The notes below the pieces were generated by a model that was given only the letters and a program-made list of their open reading frames with translations, searched no databases and was not told the DNA's origin. From NCBI GenBank assembly GCA_965250245.1, contig OZ252296.1:1178001-1242000 (forward strand): a stretch of 64,000 nt of DNA, in the 5' to 3' direction. Source of the stretch: JABDIP01 sp965250245. GTDB taxonomy: Bacteria > Pseudomonadota > Alphaproteobacteria > DSM-16000 > Inquilinaceae. Below are positions 8,648 to 16,289 of the stretch, one piece after another. A program made the translations under genes and the position numbers. How positions within the stretch are numbered: position 1 is the stretch's first letter; each line of letters opens with the position of its first letter.

Positions 8648-9691
8648 TCAGGCGGCGGCGACGAGGTTTCCGACCGACCGGCGCAGGGCCATGATGCCGG
8701 TCTCCCGATGACGGGAGGGGTGCACTCGGTTGGTCAGCAGGGACCAGGCGAAGCCGCGGCTGAAGTCGATCCACAGCCCGGTGCCGGTGAATCCGGTATG
8801 GCCGATGGTGCCCGGCGGGCACAGGCTGCCGCCGACCCAGCTCGGCTCGTCCATGTCGGATTTGCTGTGGCGGACCTGCCAGCCGAGCGTGCGGGTCGCG
8901 GTTTGCGGTCGGCGCATCTCGGCCAGGGCGGCCGGGCCCAGCACGGCGCCGGTCATCAGGTCTCGGGCGAAATCCAGCACACCGTCGATGGCGCCGAACA
9001 GCCCGGCATGACCTGCCGCGCCGCCCAGCGCGAAGGCGTTCTCGTCATGCACCTCGCCGCGCACCATGCGGCCGCGCCAGGCGCAGTCCTCGGTGGCGGC
9101 GGTGTTGGCCGGATCGGGCCGGAAGGTCAGCGGCGATGCCGGGTCGGCGCCGATCGGCAGGGCTGCCAGCGGCGCCTCGCGGAGGCGCTCGATCATGATG
9201 CCCAGCAGGATGAAGCCGATATCGGAATAGGCGGGATCGCCCAGGGTCCACACGGTCCGCACGACCCGGGTCTTCAGCGCCGCGGGGTCGTCGCCCCAGA
9301 GGTGGATCTTCTCCAGCGGCTGGAACCCGGCATGGTGGGTCAACACGCGGCGGATGGTGGTGCTGCGCGCCGGCGCGTCGGGCTGATCCGCGCAGAGCTC
9401 GGGGAGATGGCGGGACAGGGCGTCGTCCAGGTCGACCAGCCCTTCCTCGACCAACTTGAGGACTTGTGGCGTCGTCACCATCACCTTGGTCAGGCTAGCG
9501 AGATCGAACAGGGTGCCGCGCTCGAGGGGCTCGGGCTGCGGGGTCACGATCGCCTGTCCGGCCCAGCGGACCGCGCGGGACCCGTCCGCCGTCACCAGCC
9601 CCAGCGCCGCGCCGGGGATGTGGCCCTCATCGACCGCGGTCCTGACGACCGGGAAGGCCCTGTCGGCGATCTGATCGAGCGTTGCAGCCAT
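8648..9691 (-). CDS. Serine hydrolase, class C β-lactamase fold (AmiE-like candidate)
   Basis: A 347-residue serine hydrolase of the penicillin-binding-protein/class C β-lactamase superfamily. The nucleophile motif is Ser66-Leu-Thr-Lys69, the second motif appears as YSDIG, and HTGFTG stands for the KTG box. There is no signal peptide, unlike true β-lactamases and DD-peptidases, so it should act in the cytosol. It follows anmK by 13 bp, with GAGAGGG before its ATG. In Bacillus subtilis a protein of the same fold, AmiE, is encoded with namZ, nagZ and murQ and removes stem peptides from MurNAc; that role is a good inference here but not shown. Confidence 0.75.
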   Translation of the reverse strand: MAATLDQIADRAFPVVRTAVDEGHIPGAALGLVTADGSRAVRWAGQAIVTPQPEPLERGTLFDLASLTKVMVTTPQVLKLVEEGLVDLDDALSRHLPELCADQPDAPARSTTIRRVLTHHAGFQPLEKIHLWGDDPAALKTRVVRTVWTLGDPAYSDIGFILLGIMIERLREAPLAALPIGADPASPLTFRPDPANTAATEDCAWRGRMVRGEVHDENAFALGGAAGHAGLFGAIDGVLDFARDLMTGAVLGPAALAEMRRPQTATRTLGWQVRHSKSDMDEPSWVGGSLCPPGTIGHTGFTGTGLWIDFSRGFAWSLLTNRVHPSRHRETGIMALRRSVGNLVAAA

Positions 9692-9704
9692 GGTCGCGGC
9701 CCTC

Positions 9705-10811
9705 TCAGGCGGCCCGGTTGGCCGGGTGGTGGCGGCCGCCGGTCATCGGGCGGGGCACGCCGGTCGTCGCCGGGACGCTGAGCGGCAGCCCGTTCAGCGA
9801 CCGGACCGCCAGGAAGCCGAAGGCCTGCGCCTCCAGCGCGTCGCCCTGCCAGCCTTCCGCCTCAACGGGCTGCACCGGCACGTCGAGGGCGTCGGCCAGC
9901 ATCGCCATCAGTGTCGGATTGTGGCGACCGCCGCCGGTCACCAGCCAGCGCCGCGGGCGCTCGGGCAGATGATCGCAGCCACGGGCCACGGAGCGGGCCG
10001 TGAAGGCGGCGAGTGTCGCGGCACCGTCCTCCAGCGACAGGCCATTGATCGCATCGAGGGCGAAGTCGTTGCGATCCAGGGATTTCGGCGGCCGGCGGTC
10101 GAAATAGCCCTGCGCCAGAAGCGTTTCGAGACGGCTGGCATCGGGCTTTCCGGCGGCTGCCAGACGCCCATCCTCGTCGCAGGGCCGGCCGGTGTGGTTC
10201 ATCACCCAATCGTCGATCATGGCGTTGCCGGGCCCGGTGTCGAAGGCCAGGACGTCGTCGTCTCCGGGGCCGATATAGGTCAGATTGCCGACGCCGCCGA
10301 GATTGAGCACGGCAAGCGGCCGGTCCAGGCCGTCCGCCAGCGCCACATGGTAGAGCGGCGCGAAGGGCGCGCCCTGGCCGCCGGCCGCCACGTCGGCGCT
10401 GCGGAAATCGTTGACCACGCCGATGCCGGTGGCGGCCGCGAGCCGGGCGCCGTCCCCGAGCTGCCGGGTCAGGCGGCGCTCCGGGCGATGCAGCACGGTC
10501 TGGCCGTGATAGCCGATCACCGCGATGTCGCGCGCGGAGAGGCCATTGTCCGCCAGCAGCCGTGCCACGGCGTCGGCATTGGCGTCCGTCAGCACCGGTT
10601 CCAGCGCCCGCAGGGCGGACGGATCGGCCGCATCGGCGGCCGCGACGACCGTCGCAAGCTCGGCGCGCACGGGCTCAGCGTAAGGGTAAGTGGCCCAGGG
10701 GCCGGTCGACTGGATGGTGTGGCCATCGGTCGTGACGATCGCGGCGTCGATCCCGTCCATCGAGGTGCCGCTCATCAGGCCGAGGGCCGTGATCGGTGTT
10801 GGCTCTGCCAT
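9705..10811 (-). CDS. anmK: Anhydro-N-acetylmuramic acid kinase
   Basis: Opens the 1,6-anhydro ring of anhydro-MurNAc while phosphorylating it to MurNAc-6-phosphate, the substrate of MurQ. The 368-residue protein starts with the family signature ALGLMSGTSMDGIDAA at residues 9-24, and further has VIGYHGQTVLH, VLNLGGVGNLTYI, FDTGPGNAMIDDW and VTGGGRHNPTLM, all typical of AnmK. Length fits. It lies between an MFS gene (16 bp) and the serine hydrolase (13 bp) on one transcript. Substrate anhydro sugars come from lytic transglycosylases acting on the cell's own wall. Confidence 0.95.
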   Translation of the reverse strand: MAEPTPITALGLMSGTSMDGIDAAIVTTDGHTIQSTGPWATYPYAEPVRAELATVVAAADAADPSALRALEPVLTDANADAVARLLADNGLSARDIAVIGYHGQTVLHRPERRLTRQLGDGARLAAATGIGVVNDFRSADVAAGGQGAPFAPLYHVALADGLDRPLAVLNLGGVGNLTYIGPGDDDVLAFDTGPGNAMIDDWVMNHTGRPCDEDGRLAAAGKPDASRLETLLAQGYFDRRPPKSLDRNDFALDAINGLSLEDGAATLAAFTARSVARGCDHLPERPRRWLVTGGGRHNPTLMAMLADALDVPVQPVEAEGWQGDALEAQAFGFLAVRSLNGLPLSVPATTGVPRPMTGGRHHPANRAA

Positions 10812-10827
10812 TTACCGTCGCTCGTTG

Positions 10828-12048
10828 CTATGCCGGCCGCACCGCCGCCGGGCGGCGGAACGCCAACGGTGCCAGCAGCGAGGCGACGAGGACATAGGCC
10901 AGGGTGATCAGCGCCAGCCGCTCCATGGAGACGCCGACATCGATCATCCAGCCCATCAGCACCGGCGACAGCGCGCTGGCGAACACGCTGAGCGAGGCGG
11001 CGAGCGCCCGGATCGCGCCGAGATGGGCGGTGCCGTAGACCTCCGCCCACATCGCCGCCACCGTGGTCGAGACGATGCCCACCGAGACGCCGGCCGCCAG
11101 CATGTAGAGATGCGCGATCGCCGGATGGTCCGACAGCGACAGCAGGAGCAGCCCGCAGCCCAGGGGCAGCAGCATGACCGGGATCAGCCGTATCGCCCCG
11201 ATCCGGTCGATCAGCGGCCCGACCGCCACATTGGTGAGGATCTGCACGATCGAGTAGCCGACGAAGGCGGAGGCCAGCAGCGCCAGGCTCCAGCCCTTGG
11301 CCTCGGCGAGATGGGCCTGGTGGAAGAACAGGCCGGTGATGATGAAGGACGGCGCCAGCACGATCGGCAGGATGCAATAGAAGCGCGGATCGCGCAGCAC
11401 GTCGGCGCGGGTCCAGATCCGTGCCGGGCTGCCGGGCTCGGTTACCACCGGTGGTGCCGGCCTCTCCCGCGGCTGGTCGGCCAGCAGCCACCACACCGCC
11501 GGGACCAGCAGCGCCGCGAGCACGGCGCCGAACAGTGTCCAGGAAGTCCGCCAGCCGATCGCGGCGGCGATGGCGACGGCCAGGATCGGAAAGCACGCCT
11601 CGGCCATCGGCATGCCGAGATTGGCGATGCTGACCGCCTTGCCGCGCCCCTTGGCGAAGCCGCGCACCATGCCGGTGATGGCGGTGTGATGCATCAGCCC
11701 CTGGCCGGTCAGTCGCAGGGCGAAGACCGCCAGCACCAGCAACGGCACCGTGGTGGCGACGGACAGCGAGAAGGTCGCTGCCGTGAGCCCGATGCACACC
11801 AGCACCGCGAATCGCCGGAGCGGGACCAGGTCGATCAGCTTTCCGATCCAGATCAGGCAGCCGGCGCTGGCCAGGGTGGCCACCGAATAGACCAGCCCGA
11901 AGCCGCCATGGCTGAGGCCGAACTCGGCCCGGATGTCGGCGCCGAACAGGGCCACGAAATAGGTCTGGCCGAAGCTGGACGCCATGGTCATCAGCACGCC
12001 GAAGGCGAGGAAGCGGCGATTGCGAAGGACGAAGTCGAGATAGGACAT
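10828..12048 (-). CDS. MFS transporter
   Basis: A 406-residue protein with about 12 membrane helices in two six-helix halves and a central cytoplasmic loop near residue 195 (DQPRERPAPPVV). The loop after helix 2 reads IGKLIDLVPLRR, a version of the MFS 2-3 motif, and GPLIDRIGAIRLIP is its repeat in the second half. It is the first gene of the transcript continuing into anmK and the serine hydrolase, which makes an imported or exported wall fragment a reasonable substrate. It is not an obvious AmpG: it is shorter and lacks the extra helices. Substrate is not otherwise predictable. Confidence 0.8.
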   Translation of the reverse strand: MSYLDFVLRNRRFLAFGVLMTMASSFGQTYFVALFGADIRAEFGLSHGGFGLVYSVATLASAGCLIWIGKLIDLVPLRRFAVLVCIGLTAATFSLSVATTVPLLVLAVFALRLTGQGLMHHTAITGMVRGFAKGRGKAVSIANLGMPMAEACFPILAVAIAAAIGWRTSWTLFGAVLAALLVPAVWWLLADQPRERPAPPVVTEPGSPARIWTRADVLRDPRFYCILPIVLAPSFIITGLFFHQAHLAEAKGWSLALLASAFVGYSIVQILTNVAVGPLIDRIGAIRLIPVMLLPLGCGLLLLSLSDHPAIAHLYMLAAGVSVGIVSTTVAAMWAEVYGTAHLGAIRALAASLSVFASALSPVLMGWMIDVGVSMERLALITLAYVLVASLLAPLAFRRPAAVRPA

Positions 12049-12126
12049 CTCAGGCCCGGCTGGTTCCGGCGGCTACCAGACCATGTCGCCGCGAGATGTA
12101 CAATCGGTGAAGGCGCTGGCCGGACG

Positions 12127-13083
12127 CTACCCGGCCGCCTGGACCCGCCGGCGCCGCAGCAGGCGCGGCAACGCGCCGTAGCGGGGCGCGAACAGCATGG
12201 CCGCCAGTTGCAGGGCGCCGGCGACGACGGCGATCATGCCGGCGGCGTTGAGCGAATCCGTGCCGCCGACCCAGAACGGACCGAAGGCCGCCAGCACATA
12301 GCCGCCGACACCGCTGGCGGCCGCGACCACGGCGCTGATCCAGATTTGGCGCGGCAGGCGGTCGGTGAGCAGCCGGGCGGTCGAGGCCGGACAGATGAAC
12401 ATGGCGATCACCAGGATCGATCCGACCGCGTCGAAGGCCGCCACGGCGGCAACCGCGACCAGCGCGATCAGCGCGATGCCGACGGGCTTCGCCGGGATGC
12501 CCAGGCTGGTCGCCAGGTCCGGATCGAAGGTCACGATCTCCAGCTCCTTGAAGAACAGGGCGACCGCCAGGGCCACGATCAGGGTCACCACGGCCAGGGT
12601 GACCACCTCGCGCGGCAGGGTCGCCAGCACCGCCGGATCGGCCAGCGAGGCCCAGCCGGTCGGCTCCAGCCACAGCGTCGTTTCCAGGGCGCCGTAGAGC
12701 GCGTGCTCGACGTCCAGATGCACCCCGGCGCTGCCCGACTGCTCCAACAGCACCACGCCGGCGGCGAACATGGTGGTGAACACCACGCCCATGGCGGCCC
12801 CGCTTTCCACCCGGCCGAAGCGGCGGATCAGATCGATCAGCAGGACGCCGAAGAGGGCCGCGACCAGCGCGCCGCCCATCATCGCCAGGCTCGACAGCGT
12901 GCCGGCGACAAGGAATCCGACCACGATCCCGGGCAGCACCAGATGCGAGATGGCGTCGCCGACCAGCGCCTGGCGCCGCAGCACCAAGTAGTTGCCGAGC
13001 AATCCGCAGGAGACGGCGGCGAGCACCGCCACCAGCAGGGCCGGCAGGTCGATCTGCAGGAAGTCCTGAAGGGTGAGGATCAT
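12127..13083 (-). CDS. Metal (Mn/Zn/Fe) ABC transporter permease 2
   Basis: A 318-residue ABC-3 family membrane subunit with about eight to nine helices. Typical pieces are NYLVLRRQALVGDAISHLVLPGI near the N-terminus, the cytoplasmic coupling segment FFKELEIVTFDPDLATSLGI, and ILVIAMFICPASTARLL. It pairs with the other permease, whose stop overlaps this ATG by four bases (ATGA). The transporter moves divalent metal across the inner membrane; the family covers Zn (Znu), Mn (Sit/Mnt) and Fe, and the permeases do not discriminate. It is last in the operon of four genes. Confidence 0.9.
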   Translation of the reverse strand: MILTLQDFLQIDLPALLVAVLAAVSCGLLGNYLVLRRQALVGDAISHLVLPGIVVGFLVAGTLSSLAMMGGALVAALFGVLLIDLIRRFGRVESGAAMGVVFTTMFAAGVVLLEQSGSAGVHLDVEHALYGALETTLWLEPTGWASLADPAVLATLPREVVTLAVVTLIVALAVALFFKELEIVTFDPDLATSLGIPAKPVGIALIALVAVAAVAAFDAVGSILVIAMFICPASTARLLTDRLPRQIWISAVVAAASGVGGYVLAAFGPFWVGGTDSLNAAGMIAVVAGALQLAAMLFAPRYGALPRLLRRRRVQAAG

Positions 13084-14285
13084 GGCGTCGCCGGTGCCTC
13101 CCGCTCCAGCTCGGCCACCAGGTCGGCCGGCAGCACCGATTCGATCGGCGCCAGCGACCATTCCAGATCGGCGATGGCGTCGGCGGGATAGGCGACGCGG
13201 TAGCGGTCCCAAAGTCGCTGTTGGCGCAACGCCGCGTCGGCGGCGGGCCGGCCGGCCGCCGTCAATTGCCCGTCACGCCCGGTCAGCGCCTTCAGTCGCA
13301 GCCAGATGCGCGCGAAGCGGTCGGTGACGGGCTGGTTGCGAGCCAGGGCGATCAGCCCCTGGCGTTCGGCGACCGCCGCCTTGAAGCGCAGGTGGCGCAG
13401 GCCGCCGGCAATCAAGCCTCGTGCGGGCGCGAGAAGCAGGCTCGCCAGGAACAGGCCGCCGGCGGTCAGCACGATGACGCCGCCGGCCGGCAGGCGCGGC
13501 AGCAGCGCCGATGCGCCCGCGCCGAGATAGCCGCTCAACGCGCCGAACACGCCGGCGATGGCCACCATGGCGCCCAGCCGTTCGGTCCAGAAGCGGGCAG
13601 CGACCGGCGGTATGATGACCAGCGCGATGATCAGGATCAGGCCGACGGTCTTCAGCCCGATGGTCACGATCGCCAGCAGCAGGCCGAGCATCAGCAGGTC
13701 GATGTGTGCGATCCGCCAGCCGCGGGCGGCGGCGAAATCCGGATCGAAGCAGACCAGGCCGAATTCCTTGAAGAAGGCGAGGCTGAGCAGGGTGACGACC
13801 GCCGCAGCGGCGCCGATCAGTTCGGCGTCGGCGCGGCTCATGGCCGCCGCCTGGCCGATCAGGAAGCCTTCCAGGCCGGCCTGGCCGGCGACGTTGAGGG
13901 TCTGGATGTGACTCAGCAGCACGATGCCGGCGCCGAAGAAGACGCTGAGCACGGTTCCGATCGCCGCGTCCTCGGGCAGCCGGGTGTGGTCCCGGATCCA
14001 CTGCACCGCCAGCACGCCGACGGCACCGCTGGCGGCGGCGCCAAGCAGCAGGATGGGCAGGCTGCGGCCGTCGAGACCGAGCCCGATGGCGGCCAGGAAG
14101 CCCAGCGCCACGCCGGGCAGCGTGGCGTGGCTGATCGCATCGCTGACCAGGGCGCGGCGGCGCAGCAGCACGAACACGCCGATCACCCCGGCACCCGCCC
14201 CCAGCAGGGCCGAACCCAGCAGCACGATGGTCGTGTTGTAGCCGGCCTGAAGGGTCAGGACGGACAGGGCCTCGGAGAACGACAC
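13080..14285 (-). CDS. Metal ABC transporter permease 1 with C-terminal DtxR-like domain
   Basis: A 401-residue fusion. Residues 1 to about 294 are an ABC-3 permease (VFVLLRRRALVSDAISHATL, FFKEFGLVCFDPDFAAARG, IIALVIIPPVAARFW). Residues about 295-401 are soluble and resemble the helix-turn-helix and start of the dimerisation part of DtxR-family metalloregulators: a segment with LTAAGR, then RQQRLWDRY, and later APIESVLPADLVAELE. The chlamydial YtgCR protein has the same architecture and its tail is released as a repressor. The GTG start chosen begins 11 bp after the ATPase gene stop and lacks a clear ribosome site; an ATG at 14348 would add 21 proline-rich residues and overlap the ATPase gene. 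Confidence 0.85.
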   Translation of the reverse strand: MSFSEALSVLTLQAGYNTTIVLLGSALLGAGAGVIGVFVLLRRRALVSDAISHATLPGVALGFLAAIGLGLDGRSLPILLLGAAASGAVGVLAVQWIRDHTRLPEDAAIGTVLSVFFGAGIVLLSHIQTLNVAGQAGLEGFLIGQAAAMSRADAELIGAAAAVVTLLSLAFFKEFGLVCFDPDFAAARGWRIAHIDLLMLGLLLAIVTIGLKTVGLILIIALVIIPPVAARFWTERLGAMVAIAGVFGALSGYLGAGASALLPRLPAGGVIVLTAGGLFLASLLLAPARGLIAGGLRHLRFKAAVAERQGLIALARNQPVTDRFARIWLRLKALTGRDGQLTAAGRPAADAALRQQRLWDRYRVAYPADAIADLEWSLAPIESVLPADLVAELEREAPATP

Positions 14286-14295
14286 GGGGATCGGG

Positions 14296-15102
14296 TCAGG
14301 CGGTGCGGGCGGCGCTCGCCAGCTCGGATGGCGCCAGACGGCCGCCATAGGCGGTCTGCAGCGCCTCCGGGGTGAAGGCGGCCGCCATGGTTCCCTCGGC
14401 GATCACCCGGACGTTGAGGATCAGCACGTGGTCGAAGTAGTCGGCCGCGGTCTGCAGGTCGTGATGCACGCAGATCACCGTCTTGCCCTGGCCGTCCAGC
14501 GTGCCCAGCACGTCAACGATCGCCCGCTCGGTCGCCGCGTCGACGCCGGCGAAGGGCTCGTCCATGAAGTAGAGCATCGCGTCCTGGGCCAGCGCCCGGG
14601 CGAGGAACACGCGCTGCTGCTGCCCGCCGGAGAGCTGGCCGATCTGGCGATCGGCGAATTCCGCCATGCCGACCTGGTCGAGATAGGCGCGCGCCTCCTC
14701 GCGATGACCGCGGCGGACCGGGCGCAGCCAGCCGATCCGGCCGTACAGCCCCATCGCCACCACATCCAGGGCGGAGGCCGGGAAATCCCAGTCGACGCTG
14801 CTGCGCTGGGGGACATAGCCGATCAGCTTGCGCTGCCGGTCGACGCCCTTGCCGAAGACCCGGATGTCGCCGGCCAGGCGGGGCACCAGGCCCAGCACGC
14901 TGCGGATGAAGGTCGACTTGCCGGCCCCGTTCGGCCCGACGATGGCGATCAGCCCGGACCGCGGCGCGACGTAGTCGACGTTCCACAGAACCGGCTTGTG
15001 GTGGTAGGCGACGGTCAGGCCGCTCACCGCAAGCGGGCGGTCGGCGACGCCGATCAGGTCATCGGCCGGGATGCGCTCGACGGGTCTCAGGGCCGGGGAC
15101 AT
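14296..15102 (-). CDS. Metal ABC transporter ATP-binding protein
   Basis: A 268-residue ATPase that powers the metal importer on the cytosolic side. Walker A is GPNGAGKST, the signature is LSGGQQQR, Walker B reads LYFMDEPFAG and the switch histidine is in CVHHDL. A segment VPQRSSVDWDFP before the signature is characteristic of the Mn/Zn/Fe branch (MntB/ZnuC/SitB). It carries an N-terminal extension of about 25 residues. It begins 14 bp after the binding-protein gene and is followed by the permease fusion, so all four genes form one transcript. Confidence 0.93.
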   Translation of the reverse strand: MSPALRPVERIPADDLIGVADRPLAVSGLTVAYHHKPVLWNVDYVAPRSGLIAIVGPNGAGKSTFIRSVLGLVPRLAGDIRVFGKGVDRQRKLIGYVPQRSSVDWDFPASALDVVAMGLYGRIGWLRPVRRGHREEARAYLDQVGMAEFADRQIGQLSGGQQQRVFLARALAQDAMLYFMDEPFAGVDAATERAIVDVLGTLDGQGKTVICVHHDLQTAADYFDHVLILNVRVIAEGTMAAAFTPEALQTAYGGRLAPSELASAARTA

Positions 15103-15116
15103 CGTCGTGCTCCGCC

Positions 15117-16085
15117 TTAGTCCGCCACCGCCGCCAGCTGGCCGTTCATGCCGGCCGGCGCCGCCGCGCCGCCCAGGGCCCGGGCGATGGTGGTGACGTT
15201 GTGATCGATCATGCCGATATAGGTGCCCTCATAGGTGCCGGGCGCGCCCATGGCGTCGGAATAGAGCTGGCCGCCGATCACCACCTCGTGGCCGCGCGCC
15301 GCGGCACCATCGACCAGGGCGCGGACATTGCGGTCGGAGACCGAGCTTTCCACGAACACAGCCGGGATGCGCCGCTCGACCAGCAGGTCGACCAGTTCCT
15401 CGATGCGCCTGAGGCCGGCCTCGCTCTCGGTGCTGATGCCCTGGATGCCGATCACCTCGAAATCGTAGGCGTGACCGAAATAGTTGAAGGCGTCATGGGC
15501 GGTAACGAGGACGCGGGCGCCGGCCGGCACGGTGCTGAGGGTCTCGTCGGCGTAGCGGCGCAGCGCCAGCAACTGCTCGGAATAGGCCGCTGCGTTGGCG
15601 GCATAGAACGCGGCGTTGTCGGGATCCGCCGCGGTCAGCGCATCGCGCGCGGACTCCGCGACGGCGACCCAGAGACCCGGATCCATCCAGGCATGCGGAT
15701 CGAAATGGCCGGCATAATCCGGCGAGTCGAGAAGCCTGGATTCGTCGATGGCCTCCGCCGCGGCGATGACCGGCTTGCCGGTCCCGGCGATGCGCTCCAG
15801 CGCCGGCTCCATCTGCGGCTCCAGGTTGAGCCCGTTGTAGAAGATCAGATCGGCGCGGGTCAGCCGCGCCACGTCGGACCGGCTGGGGCGATAGAGGTGC
15901 GGGTCGACGCCTTCGCCCATCAGGCTCTCCACGGCGCCGCGATCGCCGGCAACCTGGCGCACCGGATCGCCGATCATCGCGGTCGTCGTGACGATCGCAT
16001 GCGGCGCCTCCGCGCCGGCGGGTGCCGAGGCGAACGGCGTGGCGGCCGCCAAGAGGAAGGCCGAGAGCAGAACCAATCTGCGCAT
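15117..16085 (-). CDS. Metal ABC transporter substrate-binding protein (cluster 9)
   Basis: A 322-residue periplasmic metal-binding protein of the ZnuA/TroA/SitA family. After a signal peptide of about 24 residues, the four expected metal ligands are visible: His in GVDPHLYR, His in FDPHAWMD (with preceding FD), Glu in FVESSVSD, and Asp in GMIDHN; a further HDAFNYF is conserved. The long His/Asp-rich loop of Zn-specific ZnuA is missing, which leans toward Mn or Fe. I took the ATG that opens with MRR, since AGG lies nine bases upstream; an in-frame ATG at 16103 has no ribosome site and sits inside an inverted repeat. Confidence 0.92.
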   Translation of the reverse strand: MRRLVLLSAFLLAAATPFASAPAGAEAPHAIVTTTAMIGDPVRQVAGDRGAVESLMGEGVDPHLYRPSRSDVARLTRADLIFYNGLNLEPQMEPALERIAGTGKPVIAAAEAIDESRLLDSPDYAGHFDPHAWMDPGLWVAVAESARDALTAADPDNAAFYAANAAAYSEQLLALRRYADETLSTVPAGARVLVTAHDAFNYFGHAYDFEVIGIQGISTESEAGLRRIEELVDLLVERRIPAVFVESSVSDRNVRALVDGAAARGHEVVIGGQLYSDAMGAPGTYEGTYIGMIDHNVTTIARALGGAAAPAGMNGQLAAVAD

Positions 16086-16086
16086 A

Positions 16087-16119
16087 TATGAATACCTGTT
16101 CATATTGATATCTGATTCA
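16087..16119 (-). promoter_or_regulatory. Candidate metalloregulator operator of the metal ABC operon
   Basis: Immediately upstream of the chosen binding-protein ATG lies TATGAA, six bases, TTCATA (16087-16104), a perfect 6+6 inverted repeat. Seventeen bases upstream a second copy, TGATATCTGATTCA (16106-16119), shares the TGA-N8-TCA outline. The surrounding 100 bp is strikingly AT-rich for this genome and contains TATAAG and TATAGA, possible -10 elements. Binding here would block the operon. The regulator is not known; a Fur/Mur/MntR protein or the DtxR-like tail of the operon's own permease are candidates. Confidence 0.5.
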
Positions 16120-16289
16120 TTGCGCCAATCTATACTTATACATTGACTTGATCTTTACTGCCTCTGTTCTTTAATTACTTGCTGCTGAATTACGGTTTGT
16201 CAAGTCCATGCTGCCCGACGGCTGGAATTCCGTTACGATTGCCGTGGATTCTTGGCGAACGACGCACGAGACCTTATCTATGGGTGGCG

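Noticed and set aside
10828..12048. MFS protein as AmpG
   Set aside because: About 12 helices and 406 residues without the AmpG-specific extra helices or motifs; context suggests but does not prove a wall-fragment substrate.
10690..13191. 833-codon open frame on the plus strand
   Set aside because: Antisense shadow across the MFS gene and metal permease 2.
14286..14348. Earlier ATG for the permease-DtxR fusion
   Set aside because: Adds a Pro/Arg-rich stretch unlike permease N-termini and overlaps the ATPase gene by 53 bases; kept only as an alternative.
16086..16103. Earlier ATG for the metal-binding protein
   Set aside because: No ribosome site, lies within the inverted repeat, and would put six polar residues before a good signal peptide.
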